Origin: Raphanus sativus
Taxonomy: Eukaryota > Streptophyta > Magnoliopsida > Brassicales > Brassicaceae
Assembly (NCBI RefSeq): GCF_000801105.2
Contig: NC_079516.1
Location: 46,790,908 to 46,854,907 of the forward strand
Reading direction: 5' to 3'
Length of the DNA stretch: 64,000 bases
The position numbers and the translations under genes were made by a program. Below the pieces are notes generated by a model. That model was not told the origin of the DNA. It worked only from the letters and a program-made list of their open reading frames with translations, and ran no database searches. Every line of letters starts with the position of its first letter. Positions within the stretch are counted from its first letter, which is position 1. Below are positions 48,214 to 59,744 of the stretch, in pieces.

Positions 48214-50436
48214 TCAGGCACTGATGTTTTCAACACTGGCACTTTTGTCTACTCTCTTGAATATCCCTGCAATCACCTGAGTGTTCAAAACACACAAAAC
48301 TTAGACGAAGAAGAAGAAGAAACTTCAAGCTATAACATGGATTTACAAGTCTTAGAGAAAACTACCTTTCCAGGTCCCAGTTCATAGCTGCTTTTAAGCC
48401 CTTTAGATAAGAGAGTCTTCACCGTTGTCTCCCATTGGACTGGAGATGTCACCTGAGGTTTCAACACTCTTGTTTTTATCTTTGCGTTCCACAAAAAAAA
48501 AAAAAAAGGTAATACATAAGCTTTACTGAGTATTGATTTTTTGTTTACCTGGCGAGCAAGTATCTTCTTGATAGTGTCTGGATCAGCATGAGGCTGTGCA
48601 TCCACATTGGAGATCACTGGGATCCTCGGACTTCTGATCTCCGTTGCTGCCAATGCAGTTTCTAGTCTCGACACTGCTGGCTCCATGAAACTAGTGTGGA
48701 AAGCACCTGCAACAGCTAGACGAACCTACACCACCAGCCAACCGCCAACAAGCATTGTTTTATTACAGCCTCCTCGAGGAAGATTAGACGCCCATAACGG
48801 AAGAGAATCGAGAAAGAGAGAGAGTATTACGGTCATGCGGGCCTTGAATGACTTAGCTTTGGCTTCAACAACCTCGATACCCTTAAGACCTCCAGAGACT
48901 GCGTAATTACCCTGTAAATAGAACACGTGTAATTGGAATGTGGATATGGTTTTTACAACAATTGTAATTATAATGGCATGAGAAGGAGATATAATATACC
49001 GGACATAAGTAGTTAGCGATCTGAACTTTGTCAGCTTCTTCTACTTCTTGATTTGCTGCATCACACAACTGCTGAACTTTTTCAGAGTCCAATCCTATGA
49101 TACTAACCATGGCACTCTTAGCAGCATCCGCAGCCGCCTGAAAAAAAAGCATTTTTTAAAAACCAAAAACAGCTGTTTGAAGTTTAAAAACAAGGTTCAG
49201 CCAACCACAACATCAACTTAAACTTGACATAATCAACGAATGATATACAAAATGAAGTTTATAAAATCTCACCTGCATGGCTTCTCCTCTAAGTTTTACA
49301 AGCTTGAGCCCATCCTCGAAGCTTGAGAGTAAACGCAGTAACAGAGAAAAGAAGGAAGATAAGTCAATTGTGCAGGACAGAGGTAAATGGAACCAAATAA
49401 AAAAAAACATATTTTATCACAGAAAACAGAACTGATATTATGTGCCAACATTGGCCTGTTGTATGATTGATTAAACTAACCTGAAGGCTCCAGCAAAAGC
49501 GAGAGCAGTGTACTCTCCCAAGCTGAGACCACAAGTCACATCAACGGAGTTAATTATCTGCTCGCCGCCTTCACGGACACGAAGTAACTCAACTGCTGCT
49601 AGACTTGTGACATAAATAGCAGGCTGAGAAAAATGAGAAACCAAGAACTCTTAATAAACCATACAGAATTGTACACACAAAAAAAATATCATAAAAACAC
49701 TCCGTTCTGGTAGATAGAAGCGACAAGAAAGGAGATCTGGAACATAAAGAAGATGAACCTGGCTGATGACAGTGGAATCAAGCTTCTCTTTTGGTCCATT
49801 AACACAAATGTCCAGAAGATCATACCTGAAAGCCCACAATATGGTTTTGATTATTCAATCACGTAGATAGAATGAAGAAAAAGAAACAAAAGGGAAGATA
49901 GATAGATAGATACATACCCTAAGATATGGTTAGCTTTGGTATACAAGTCAGCAGCTGCAGCAACACTCTGAGCCTCTTTGCCCATCCCTATTGCTTGAGC
50001 TCCCTAATTACATATATATTTCAAAAATTCACTCTTTTTAGACTACAATGTATGTACTTTGCAATAACAATTACAAACAAAAGCAGATCTGTAAAGGTGG
50101 AACCTTTCATATAAGCAGAATCTTAAAGTCTTGGCATTTTCGAAATTTACTAATTACCTGACCGGGAAAGAGAAAAGCAGAGGTGGGTTTGTAATCGGCG
50201 AAGAGAGAGTCGTTGAGAGTCTGGGATCCAGCGGAGGAGACGCTCATGGAAACTCTAGATCGGTTGAGATTCTTGTTGATCGAGGAGCCATTTCGGGAGG
50301 AGTTGTTGAGAGATACGGAAGGGAGGAGGAAGGAAGAAGAGTAGGAGGTGGCCATGGTGGAAGGAAGGGTGCGCAGGATAAGAGAATGAGCTTTCAAAGG
50401 AGTGCGTAGTTTAGTACGGTGAAGCAGTGAGCGCAT
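48214..50436 (-). CDS. plastid malonyl-CoA:ACP malonyltransferase
   Basis: Transfers malonate from CoA to acyl carrier protein, the entry step of plastid fatty-acid synthesis (FabD-type). Ten exons (minus): 50436-50158, 50003-49918, 49825-49759, 49623-49481, 49321-49273, 49137-49000, 48911-48831, 48725-48549, 48452-48366 and 48276-48214. They give 389 aa in one frame, close to the usual plant length. The N-terminus (MRSLLHRTKL... then SSSFLLPS) is a plausible transit peptide. The fold starts TSAFLFPGQGAQAIGMGKEA; the nucleophile motif is CGLSLGEYTALAFAG, the catalytic His motif GAFHTSFM. The C-terminus is VDKSASVENISA. An in-frame ATG (MATSYSSS) 27 codons downstream is an alternative start. 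Ordered between PBCP and LAC3 as expected. Confidence 0.93.
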
Positions 50437-50439
50437 TCA

Positions 50440-51267
50440 GACAGACTAGTTTTGTATCCTTTAAAACAGAAAAAAAAAAGAAACACTTAAGCGGAGTTAA
50501 CGAAGATGGGTTAGATGGAGGAAGTTGAGCGAATCAAACCTCCCAACCCAACCGTTTTTGCTTTTGTTTTCTTACACGGGATTAAAAAAAAAGAACAAAA
50601 AAAAAGATTTCGTTGCAAAAAGTAAGTTACAAAAAAGTATACAAAAAGTGTTTCATCATGAAAGATAAGATCTATCATATTCATGTAAGGATCATTGACT
50701 AATTTTGAGCCGGATCGATAGACTAACTTGGGACCTGATCAAAACAGATCAATTAGACTATAAAAGTCGACATCTGATACTATGTTAATTATATGTGTTT
50801 TTAAGTTAAAATCAGTTGATGGTAAATAAATTGATCAATCTCTCTTATATAATATCTAATATCCTTTCTATTTTCCGATGTGAATTTTTTTGTCTCTAAT
50901 ATTTATTGGTGCACATTAAAAAAATCATTCCAGTTAAGAAATACTGTATGTGTTGTTATTTTTCTTCATTTTCTTCTTAACATTGTGTGTTGTTACTATC
51001 TGAGAAGAATTTCTTGAGATTTGGGGAAGAGTAAGGTAGAAGAAGGATGATTATCAGATTGCAACATAACCTTTTCATTAATAATCTTTAAATCAGATTA
51101 TATCAAGACACTATATTACGAGGGAAAATAACAAAGAAAGAGTAGATGGCAACCAAAAGATGAACAAGTTTCAACCACAACACAGATTCAAAAGACCAAA
51201 AGCCTTTCTGATTAAAATAAAGCAAAACTAAATCCCACAAATCCTTATCCAACGGTGGAAGGTTTTA
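50440..51267. other. spacer between MCAT and LAC3
   Basis: MCAT promoter and leader on one side, LAC3 3' region on the other. No further gene or repeat. Confidence 0.4.
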
Positions 51268-53350
51268 TTAGCATCTTGGAAGATCCAATGGTGGAGCCTG
51301 CACAGACTGCAACTGTCCATGTCCGTTCTCAACCAAGAAAACCATCGCTAAACCCCATCCCAAATGCGAATCAATGTGACAATGCATAAACCATGCTCCT
51401 GCGTTATTATAACAGAACTATATATGTCAAAATTCGTTTTTATTTTAACGTTAACGCGCTTAATTCAAGATAATAAATTTAGTTACCTGGATTATCAGCT
51501 ACAAACCGGATTGCAACCCAACCACCTGGAGGTGTACCAATGGTATTCCTCTCCGGTGGGTCAAACAGGTTAAACCGAGCCGGGTCAGTTCTAGGGTCAA
51601 AGTTCCCGAAACCAGACCCGACGACGTAGAATTGGTACCCGTGTAAGTGCATAGGATGATTCTCAGGCGTGACAATGCTCGTGTCTTGTAACACAATCTG
51701 AACATTAGCTCTGTACTTAAGCTTGTATGCTTTAGTTCCCTTCACGGGCTGCCATAGCCCACGGCTTACGTTACCGGTGTAATCGAACTGCACCGGTGGA
51801 ACAGGCGGGAAATCGGTCGTGAAGATTCCGGGCATCCCTTGGTAATAAGCCTGCATGATGGAGTTACTTCGTGGTAGCACGAAGGACTGGTTGTTTATGC
51901 TGGCCGCGAACCGGGTCCCGTTGGGACCTTGACAACGTGGGCTGTTGGGGTTAGAGCAGTTGATTAGTCCCAAACCGACGGTGAAAAAGAGGTTCTCGTC
52001 GACCGTTTGCGGTACTGGAGCTCGTTTCCAGTACCGCAGACGGTTTGTGAAAGCGGTTGCGGTTGCAGTGTCGTTGAACCCCGGAAGAATCGGGAAAACC
52101 GGAGTGATTTGACCGCGGCCCCGACCACGTCGAGTTGGAGCGTTGACATACTCTAAGATAGCGGTTGTGGTCGTGTTGTCGAATGGAGCGTTTGCGCTGT
52201 TGTAGGCACGAGCTGCCATGTAGTAACGGCCAGGTCGCTGGTTTGCGGTGAGAAGGACGTTAGTGGTTTGGCCCGGACCGATCATGATGACACTTGTGGT
52301 GAATGGTTTTGTATATGCGGAATCAGTTTCGACAACTGTGAGTTGGTGGTTGGCAACAGAGAAGAAGAGCTCTTGGTTCAATCCAGCGTTGATGACCCGG
52401 AGCTGGACAGTCTCTCCAGGGAAGATCGGGAAACGAACTGTCTCGGACCGAGAACAGCGGTAGAGATCCCCTGGTTGGCCGTTGATTGTGTAAGCGTCAG
52501 AGACATTAGCTGCTGCTCCTGTGAACTGTGCTTGCCTCAGAACGTCCATTGGGTTTCTATCCCACCATTCCCCTGTTTTCTCATCACATATATGATCACA
52601 CCTTTGGTGGTTGATTATAGAAAATACAATTTGAAGCGATCAGAAAGTTGTAAGTTCTTACCGAGAAGAATTGGGATGTCGCGTTTGGGCATATGGAATG
52701 GATAAGGAGAACCGAGACGAGGGTAAATGATGAGAGCACCGTAGACGGTGGCTCTTAGCCAACGGCTATGAGCGTGCCACCAAAGAGTACCTTCTTGGTC
52801 TATGATTGTGAATCTGTAAGTGTAGCTTTGTCCTGGACGGATAGGACATTGTGTTATGTACTCGGGACCATCAGCCCACGGATTCCTCAGCTGTCTGATT
52901 CCATGCCTGTCCCAAAAATAGAGCAAAACAGAGTATAAAAACAGAGCAGAACAGAACATGTGTTTTGTTGATATAATCAATTTTAACTACCAGTGAATGC
53001 TAATGTTGTAACGAGCTCTGTTGATGACGGTGATTGCGAGAGAGTCACCGTTCCTGACCTCGAGCGTTGGACCAGGGAACTGGCCATTCACGGTGATGCT
53101 TTCGTGAGTTCTGCACAGCCTCTTCACTGGTTTTGGCTGGATCTGAAGTCATCCACAAAGAGAAAACAGACATAAACTTAAATCAAGAACATTCGCTAAT
53201 GCAAAAAGAACATACAAAGAAGCTAAAGTGTAACGATATAAGCCAGCTTACCACAAATTCGCGGACGTGAAGTTCAGCTGAAGCGAGTAAAGCGAAGTAG
53301 GCAAGAAGTGCGATGAAGGCTAGAGAGGAGAACCGTTGGCAAGACTCCAT
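51268..53350 (-). CDS. LAC3: laccase
   Basis: Secreted multicopper oxidase acting on phenolics (lignin, flavonoid or cell-wall polymers). Five exons (minus): 53350-53252, 53142-52991, 52906-52662, 52572-51487 and 51398-51268, giving 570 aa. A hydrophobic N-terminal signal peptide (about residues 8-24, [17 protein letters not shown]) targets the apoplast. Copper ligands are in order: HWHGIRQ (about residue 82), [16 protein letters not shown] (about 471) and [15 protein letters not shown] (about 531). NISI and many other N-X-S/T sites suggest glycosylation. The protein ends PPLDLPRC, the usual C-terminus. Length and motifs are complete. A TATA box lies about 55 bp upstream of the start. Gene identity as LAC3 comes from order after MCAT. 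Confidence 0.95.
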
Positions 53351-53922
53351 TATGGATGTATTGTGAGGCTCTGTGTTGTGTGAGTTTAGAGGAAGGAAGA
53401 GTGGTATATATACACTCTGCGCGGGAAAGATTAGAGCTGAAACAACAGAGCTTTATGTGGATTCGTTAGCATTTTGACAAAATTTTATTATATTTAAACT
53501 AAAGTCGTTCTACTATTAGGTTCAGAGTCAGCAGGAGGGAGAAAATGTTATGAGAAATTCACAACGGGTTTAGTTGATTTGGTGCACCCACTAGGCTGAT
53601 TTGTTACTAGGATCCTCTAATTATTGTCAAAGATTCATTTTAATATGTTTTTTTTTTAATTATCAGTCTGTTTCAAATTGATCTATGTTTTAAAAAACAA
53701 ATTATTTATAAAAAATACATATTTTACATTTTTATTGCATGTAATAATGATAAATTATAAATTTTGAAGACATTAATTATATTTATTAAATTTTGATTGG
53801 TTAAAAGTTATAGAAAAAAAGTTAATCACGAAAATAATACATTTATAATCAAGAATCTATGTGTTTTTTTTAATATGTTAGAAACTTTAAAATATACATT
53901 ATTTTGAAACAGATAGAATATA
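53351..53922. other. LAC3 upstream region and Stowaway-like remnant
   Basis: The LAC3 promoter occupies the first 200 bases. A degenerate Stowaway-like element lies at about 53667-53916, with CTGTTTCAAATTGATC and inverted GAAACAG ends. Confidence 0.4.
53405..53412 (-). promoter_or_regulatory. TATA box of LAC3
   Basis: TATATATA lies about 55 bases upstream of the LAC3 ATG, consistent with a short leader of roughly 25-30 bases. Confidence 0.6.
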
Positions 53923-54169
53923 CTCTCTCCGTTTTCTAAAAATTTTTCACATAGATTAAAAAAGTTGTTGAAATATATGTAAATTGTAATTAGTTATACC
54001 TCTTTGACCAATAGTATTTTAGATAAATAAAATTATTTATAAAATCAATGCAGTTTGCAATTAATTTTCAACTGAAAGTTAGTATAATTTACATTAGAAT
54101 TGTAAAGTGACACTTTTTGTGTAACAAGAAAATGAGCTTAGAGTGATACTTATTATGAAACTGAGGGAG
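53923..54169. mobile_element. Stowaway-like MITE with TA target duplication
   Basis: The left end CTCTCTCCGTTTTCTAAAAA and the inverted right end CTCCCTCAGTTTCATAATAAG are the standard Stowaway termini. TA flanks it at 53921-53922 and 54170-54171. About 247 bp, non-coding. Confidence 0.8.
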
Positions 54170-54373
54170 TATGAAAATGCATTAAGTTGAGAATATAGTT
54201 TTCGGGTTTTTATTGACTTAAATACTCTATACACACGGAAATTTATATTGTGGCCGGGGTCTAATTAACGACTAATCACTAATCAAATGTAATAATAAGG
54301 TTCGTCCAAAACCGAAATAAGCAATTAAGGAAGATATGAAGGTAATGTTCGTCTCAGTCTCATATGTGTAAAA

Positions 54374-55564
54374 TCTATACTATTAAACCAGGATTCTGTT
54401 GTGCTTTTTACTAAAAATATCATTTTCTTAACAAACATTGCATATTTCAGTAAGGACAATTAAATAATATTAATAATACATCTATATTGGGTCATTTTTT
54501 CTTATGCAGCCTACTGCCACATCAGATCTTTCTTGGGTCGATTAAGAAATCAGCCCACTGCCCTTTTCTTTTTAATCATTCTTAATATTTTGTGTACTGA
54601 ACAAAAATTAATCACTTAATTATTATGTTTTTCTTTTTTTTAACATAATTTAAGCATTCATAAAAAATGTGAATTTTTTATTGAAAAGTATAAATCTTTA
54701 TTAAAAGTATATAATTTTTTTTTTAAAAAATTAACCACATAAAATTAATTTATCAAAGTTATACCATTCGGGTACGGATCGGTTCTTTCGAGTATAGGGT
54801 TTTTTGGGTTTTGAAATTAAATCCCATTCGGGTAGTATAAAATTTTGAGTCGGATTCGAGTCGGATCTTTCCGGGTCCGGGTGGGTTCGGTTCTCATGCA
54901 TAAGAATCTGAAAAATAACCAGATAACCAAAGTATCTAAAGCGGGTTCAGTTATTTTACTCAAAGTAACCAAAGTATCCGATTGGGTTCAAATTTTTGTA
55001 TCCAAATTACTCAAAAGTAACCAAAAATAACCAAAAATATCCATTCTATACAGTTTTTTGGGTAAACTTTTATCCAAACTATCATATTTTACCCCAAAAA
55101 TACTCAAAAGTACCGAAAATAACTACTATGGTTAACTTATAATATTAATCTAAAAATATTAAAATAATTATAAATATAATTAAAACATATATTTTAAGAT
55201 ATATATTCACACTTCGGATATCTTCGGATATTCATTCGGTTCTCGGTTCGAGGCGGATTTGGGACCGGTTCTTCGGATACAGCAATTTAGAACTCAATCG
55301 AATATCTACCCCGGGTCTAATCGGATTCAGGATCCTGATTTTCGGGTCGGTTTCGGATTGTTTCTTTGGATCCGAATATTTTACTCAGGCCTATATTCAT
55401 TTAAAATGAAACACGATAAAAAAAGATAAAAAACTTAAGTCTTTTATAAAAAACAAATATATGAAAATATGACATTTACTAAATATTTATCAATTTAGAA
55501 AAAATAAAGGAGAATAAATCCGCGCTTTTACATTAAAACATTTAAAGCGCGGATCAAAATCTAG
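54374..55564 (+). mobile_element. non-autonomous Helitron, 1191 bp, with nested repeat
   Basis: Starts TCTATACTATTAAACCAG after an A and ends CTAG before a T. A 9-bp stem hairpin CCGCGCTTT...AAAGCGCGG precedes the shared tail GCGCGGATCAAAATCTAG, identical to that of the element at 46257. It contains a nested block (about 54760-55395) rich in CGGGT/GGATC phrases and ending near TACTCAGGCCTAT, probably another dispersed element. No Rep/helicase. Confidence 0.8.
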
Positions 55565-55765
55565 TTTTATATTAAAACATACAAATAACCGAATTGTGGA
55601 GTTGTTAGCGCATATATATGAATGTTCGTTGCAAATTCCATATCAACATCGGAATATTTGTTGGTAGTAGTGGTAGGCATTTTTTGCCGATGGAAAATGG
55701 ATGCAGCACAAATCAAAATAACCAAATTTGCAATTTAATCAACATAACTATCTAATTATCTTGCT

Positions 55766-55781
55766 TTCAAAAAAAAACTAT
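55766..55781 (+). mobile_element. micro-insertion of 16 bp
   Basis: TTC followed by A9 and CTAT sits between two copies of TCTAATTATCTTGCT (55751-55765 and 55782-55796). Confidence 0.6.
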
Positions 55782-55943
55782 TCTAATTATCTTGCTATTA
55801 ATTCCTTAGTAATCTGTATTGTTAAATTCCATGTAATAATAATAAAATCCATGTAATATTTATGTACATATGAGAAAGCTTTTTGACTAACCCTAGTAAC
55901 TAAGTGACAGCTGGAAGTTTTGGATGCAAGAGAAAATACTTAA

Positions 55944-56013
55944 GTCATCTCTATCTCACTCCATAATTTATTCTATAAATGGAGTAAATTATGGAGTGAG
56001 AATGAAGATGCTC
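55944..56013. mobile_element. 70-bp fold-back MITE with TAA target duplication
   Basis: Perfect 17-bp inverted arms (TCTCACTCCATAATTTA and TAAATTATGGAGTGAGA) surround a 14-base loop. The outer ends (GTCATCTCTATC and, inverted, GAGCATCTTCATTC) also pair loosely. TAA flanks it at 55941-55943 and 56014-56016. Fits a PIF/Harbinger-type miniature element. Confidence 0.7.
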
Positions 56014-56016
56014 TAA

Positions 56017-57799
56017 TAACACTTCAAATCGACAATAATCAACCAGTGAAACTAATAATGTGAAGATCAAACTAAGAAAGAAGTAGTTCGATGGGAGTTG
56101 AAATTTATGGTATGGATTTGGTATAGAAATCCATAACTAAGCAACTAACCTTTGCCGATTTTATTAATTTTAAACAGAACTGTTAGTTGACCTTTTTCGG
56201 TCGTTTAACATACATGATACACCTATGCTCGCAGTCAATCGCACCTCTTAATATTTTATTTATGTTTACAAATAAATACTAGATGTTTGAACAATGTTAT
56301 GTCTTCCGTTATAGTTTGAGAGACATAAGACTTTGTTGAAGTTTTAAAAGTCAGTTAAGAAATTTAGATGTCATGCTTCATGTTTTTAATGGACAAGCGT
56401 CCATATCAAATTGGTAAATTGTTCAATGTTGATTATAAATTATAATATAGTGAGGAGTAACGACAATCAAGCTACATCATATACTAACTAAAATTAGTTA
56501 TGTACATTACCTAAAAGAAACTATATAATTATCATTATACTTAAGTAAATCTGCATGTGTATTAGGACAACTTGAAAAATATCTAGCTTAATTAACTCAC
56601 ACCCGAATCAGGTAGACCTCTTAACAAATTAGGTTAACAATAAATTGACATATTTGGTAATAATTCGACTATGAGAATGATTTAAAATAAGTAATTAAGA
56701 AGGTGAGGAATGAAGGTTGATGAAATGGTAGGCTAAGAGTAGAGAGAGGTGGATGGGTTGATTGTGAATGAGAGATAGTGGGATTTGTGGTTTGAGCATT
56801 AATATGTATGGTATCATTAGGAAGATACATGTATGGATTATATCATCATGGACGACATCAATACATTCAAAAATAGCATGGACAGCTAAGCCGTGAACAG
56901 TTTCACCATGGATGATTTTCGTGGATGGTGCTTTCAATGTTCTGTATCCATGAACTATCATATTCATCAGTTTCCCATTCACAAACTATCCATCCACATA
57001 TTTAATTTGGAGTAGATGTTGAGCATATTGTTCGAGAAATGGTATCTGTCAAACAATTTAGAAAAAAAAATTAGGTCGTTAATTTGGTGTTGTTGTGACT
57101 TTGAAAAGAAAGTAAATTTGTTCTTTCCTATAATTTCAATAACTCATGTTAGCCACACGAGGTTTATTATTAGGCCTATTTATTATTCATTTATATGGGT
57201 AAAATAATTAAAACATTACTTCCGTAATTAATCTAGTGTTACAGAAATAATTAAAATATTACTTTCGTAACTAGTCTAATTAATCTAGTGTTACGGAAGT
57301 AATATTGCTGCGGTTCATATGGCTTTTATTCTCGAACAGTATATCTCGTTCGGTAGCATCATAAATATAACTTCCCTCAGAAAAGTTTTTGGGCTGTTGA
57401 GGAAAATCAACAAGATTCTTGGATTTGAAACGGCTTCTAAAGCTTAGACATGCTGTTCTTCAATTCTGCAATGCTACACTAGGTAATGGCTGAATATAAA
57501 CTTTTGGTTTGATTCTTGGACACCTATGAGCCAGCTTATAGATAGACTGGTCCTATGAATATGACAATCCCTATTAATGTTACAGTGAATCAAGCTTCAA
57601 ATGATTTGGGTTGGAACGTTGGAGGTCAAGTTCCCAATGTGAACTAGATCTTCATATTCACTTAACAACTTTGCCTCTCCCAGCAAACTCAGCACATGAA
57701 GATGAATATTATTAGGAAGCTAATGGAGTCTCAGCCAACACCTTCTATTCCACTCTAACTAGGGAGGCCTTCAGACCGTCCACAACAAAAGTACCATGG
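56017..57799. other. spacer, no gene supported
   Basis: Only a 95-aa low-complexity minus-strand frame (56982-56695) with repeated HG/IH-type residues, which I do not accept as a gene. The part 57300-57800 might contain remnants of the LINE body whose 3' end follows. Confidence 0.4.
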
Positions 57800-58174
57800 G
57801 TGGGTCTCATTTGGTTTAAAGGCTCAGTTCCTAAACACTCTTTCAACATGTGGATAGCAAATGTAGATTGCCTACCTACCAGGATGCATCTTGCGACATG
57901 GGGTATTCCGGTACCAACCCGCTGCCCTCTTTGTCCTGTACAAAATGAGACTAGAGACTACTTGCTACTATCTTGTGTTTTCTCAAAGGAGATATGGAGG
58001 CAAATATTTGCTCGCCTAGGGTCTTCTACGCTCGTTTTATATACTTGGAGTGAGCTACTTTCTTGGATTAGAGGACCGCTTTCGTCGCCACTCGTCAACC
58101 TTCGTGGGCTCACTTCCCAAGCTACTGGTTTTTCGTTTGTGGAAACAGCGCTATTAATCTTTTAGCAAAAAAAA
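57800..58174 (+). mobile_element. LINE 3' fragment: zf-RVT domain
   Basis: ORF 57800-58165 (121 aa) is a zf-RVT domain: VWFKGSVPKHSFNMW-type start (here IWFKGSVPKHSFNMWIANVD), then LPTRMHLATWGIPVPTRCPL and a C..C.NET..YLLLSCVFS zinc motif. It resembles the LINE piece at 3876-4346 in family (LGSSTLVLYTWSELLSWI versus LGYNPVRFHTWTAFIEWV). It ends TTAGC followed by A8 at 58166-58173. No reverse transcriptase core seen; a dead fragment. Confidence 0.75.
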
Positions 58175-58304
58175 GAAAGACGTGCACAAAAAAAAATTTA
58201 ATCAATTTCAGCGGCTCTCGTACGTAGTCGGTGCCCTGCGGCCTCGCGCAATGAAGCTTCCTCATACCTCCTTAGTCCATTTTTTTTATTGGGGGCGTTA
58301 ATCA

Positions 58305-58375
58305 TTTGAAGAATGGGTTTGTGTTTTTTTTTTTGAAGAATGGGTTTGCTGACCAAAAAAAGGAAGAATGGGTTT
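58305..58375. repeat. threefold target repeat with two micro-insertions
   Basis: TTTGAAGAATGGGTTTG lies at 58305-58321 and 58332-58348, and a third copy GAAGAATGGGTTT at 58363-58375. Between the first two is TG plus T8 (58322-58331), and between the second and third CTGACCAAAAAAAG (58349-58362). It looks like two successive insertions into the same target. Confidence 0.7.
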
Positions 58376-58951
58376 AACAAAGTTCGATTTATTCAATTTT
58401 TATTTGCGAAAACGCCTCGAGAATTGTAATTAATGTGTAATCATTAAACGAGAGAATCTTGAAAACAATAGCAAGATTCCTACTCGTACATTTTGGTACA
58501 TGCATGACTTTTCTCTCGTTGTAACAGCGTCATAATTAAACTTTTTTTTGTCTTTTCGAGATGTGACATGTGATAAAAAGCTTTCTAAATATATTTATAT
58601 ATTCCTATTATAAAAATGAGGACAAAGCACTATTTTCCATAGATTCTTCATATAATTCGACTTTAATGTTGGTTGTACTCCATGTAGTATTTATTTAGCA
58701 TTGATGTTATGCTATTCTGGCGTCTAAATTTATGTACACAAATTAAAAAAATATATTTAATTTTGCATAGTTTTAAAATAAAAATATTATTATCTAATAT
58801 ATATCTAACCATATTTCAACTAATATAAAATAAATAGAAATATATTATTACATTAAAATAATAAATTAATATTTATTTTGATACAAAATTTTTATTTTAC
58901 AACGATAATTAAACTAAAATAGAAAGAATAAAAATAATTTTTTTAATTTAT

Positions 58952-59044
58952 ATTCTATTCAACACTATTAAACTATAATTGTTACTTTTTATTTCAAAAG
59001 AATAAAAATAATAATTATAGCTTAATAATAGTGTTGAATAGAAT
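58952..59044. repeat. long inverted repeat, possible fold-back element
   Basis: The left arm ATTCTATTCAACACTATTAA and following (58952-58980) pairs with the right arm ending TTGAATAGAAT (about 59011-59044); the arms are about 30 bp with a few mismatches and a 3-base indel. Confidence 0.65.
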
Positions 59045-59729
59045 TTTGATTCCGTTCCCGTTCGGACACTTTTACGCTCTGAAATTAAGTTAACTCAAAC
59101 GTACTTTTACCTTTAGACTGATAATTTCCTCTTCTATATTATACTAATATTGTGGACTTGACAATATCACATAAAAACTCCAAACTTACGATGGATTCGA
59201 ACACTAAAAAGAACTACAAACTTACGATCTAGCTATCATGAAAATTCTTACACATCATCGCTCCATCACTTGCTGGAAAAATATATAGGAAAACCAGTTA
59301 ACTCACCTTATTGTGAAGTGACGCTATATGTAGTATTTCCTTTCGATAGCGTAACGGATTTTTTAACTAAATTTTCTTCTTTTTCTTTTTCAAGAATGGG
59401 TCCTTTTACCATAGTGTATATAGTATTGAATTCACTGATGCATTTGTTCAGAGAGAAAAATATACAAATAACATACATCATAACGATTTCAAAAACAAAT
59501 TAGCGCTAACTTTTTATGCTATTATATCTTATAAAAGATTCAAATACTCAATTCTGTATGTTTTATAAAGATTAGTGTCTAGCTATACTATCATAAACAG
59601 TTTTATGCACACCTTACCATTCTACTCATAAAAATTTCATATTAAAATAAAGAAATCTCTTGGTCAGATGATAAAGAAGAGATTGAAATTCTAACACGTT
59701 TTATGTTTGACTATATGTTATGTGAAACC

Positions 59730-59744
59730 GTCGCACAAAAAAAA
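59730..59744 (+). mobile_element. micro-insertion of 15 bp
   Basis: GTCGCAC followed by A8 sits between two copies of ATGTTATGTGAAACC (59715-59729 and 59745-59759). Confidence 0.7.

Noticed and set aside
52268..52705. 145-aa plus-strand frame
   Set aside because: Antisense of the LAC3 exon, GC-rich codons create it.
56695..56982. 95-aa minus-strand frame
   Set aside because: Low-complexity His/Ile/Leu-rich, no motif, in a repeat-like AT-rich block.
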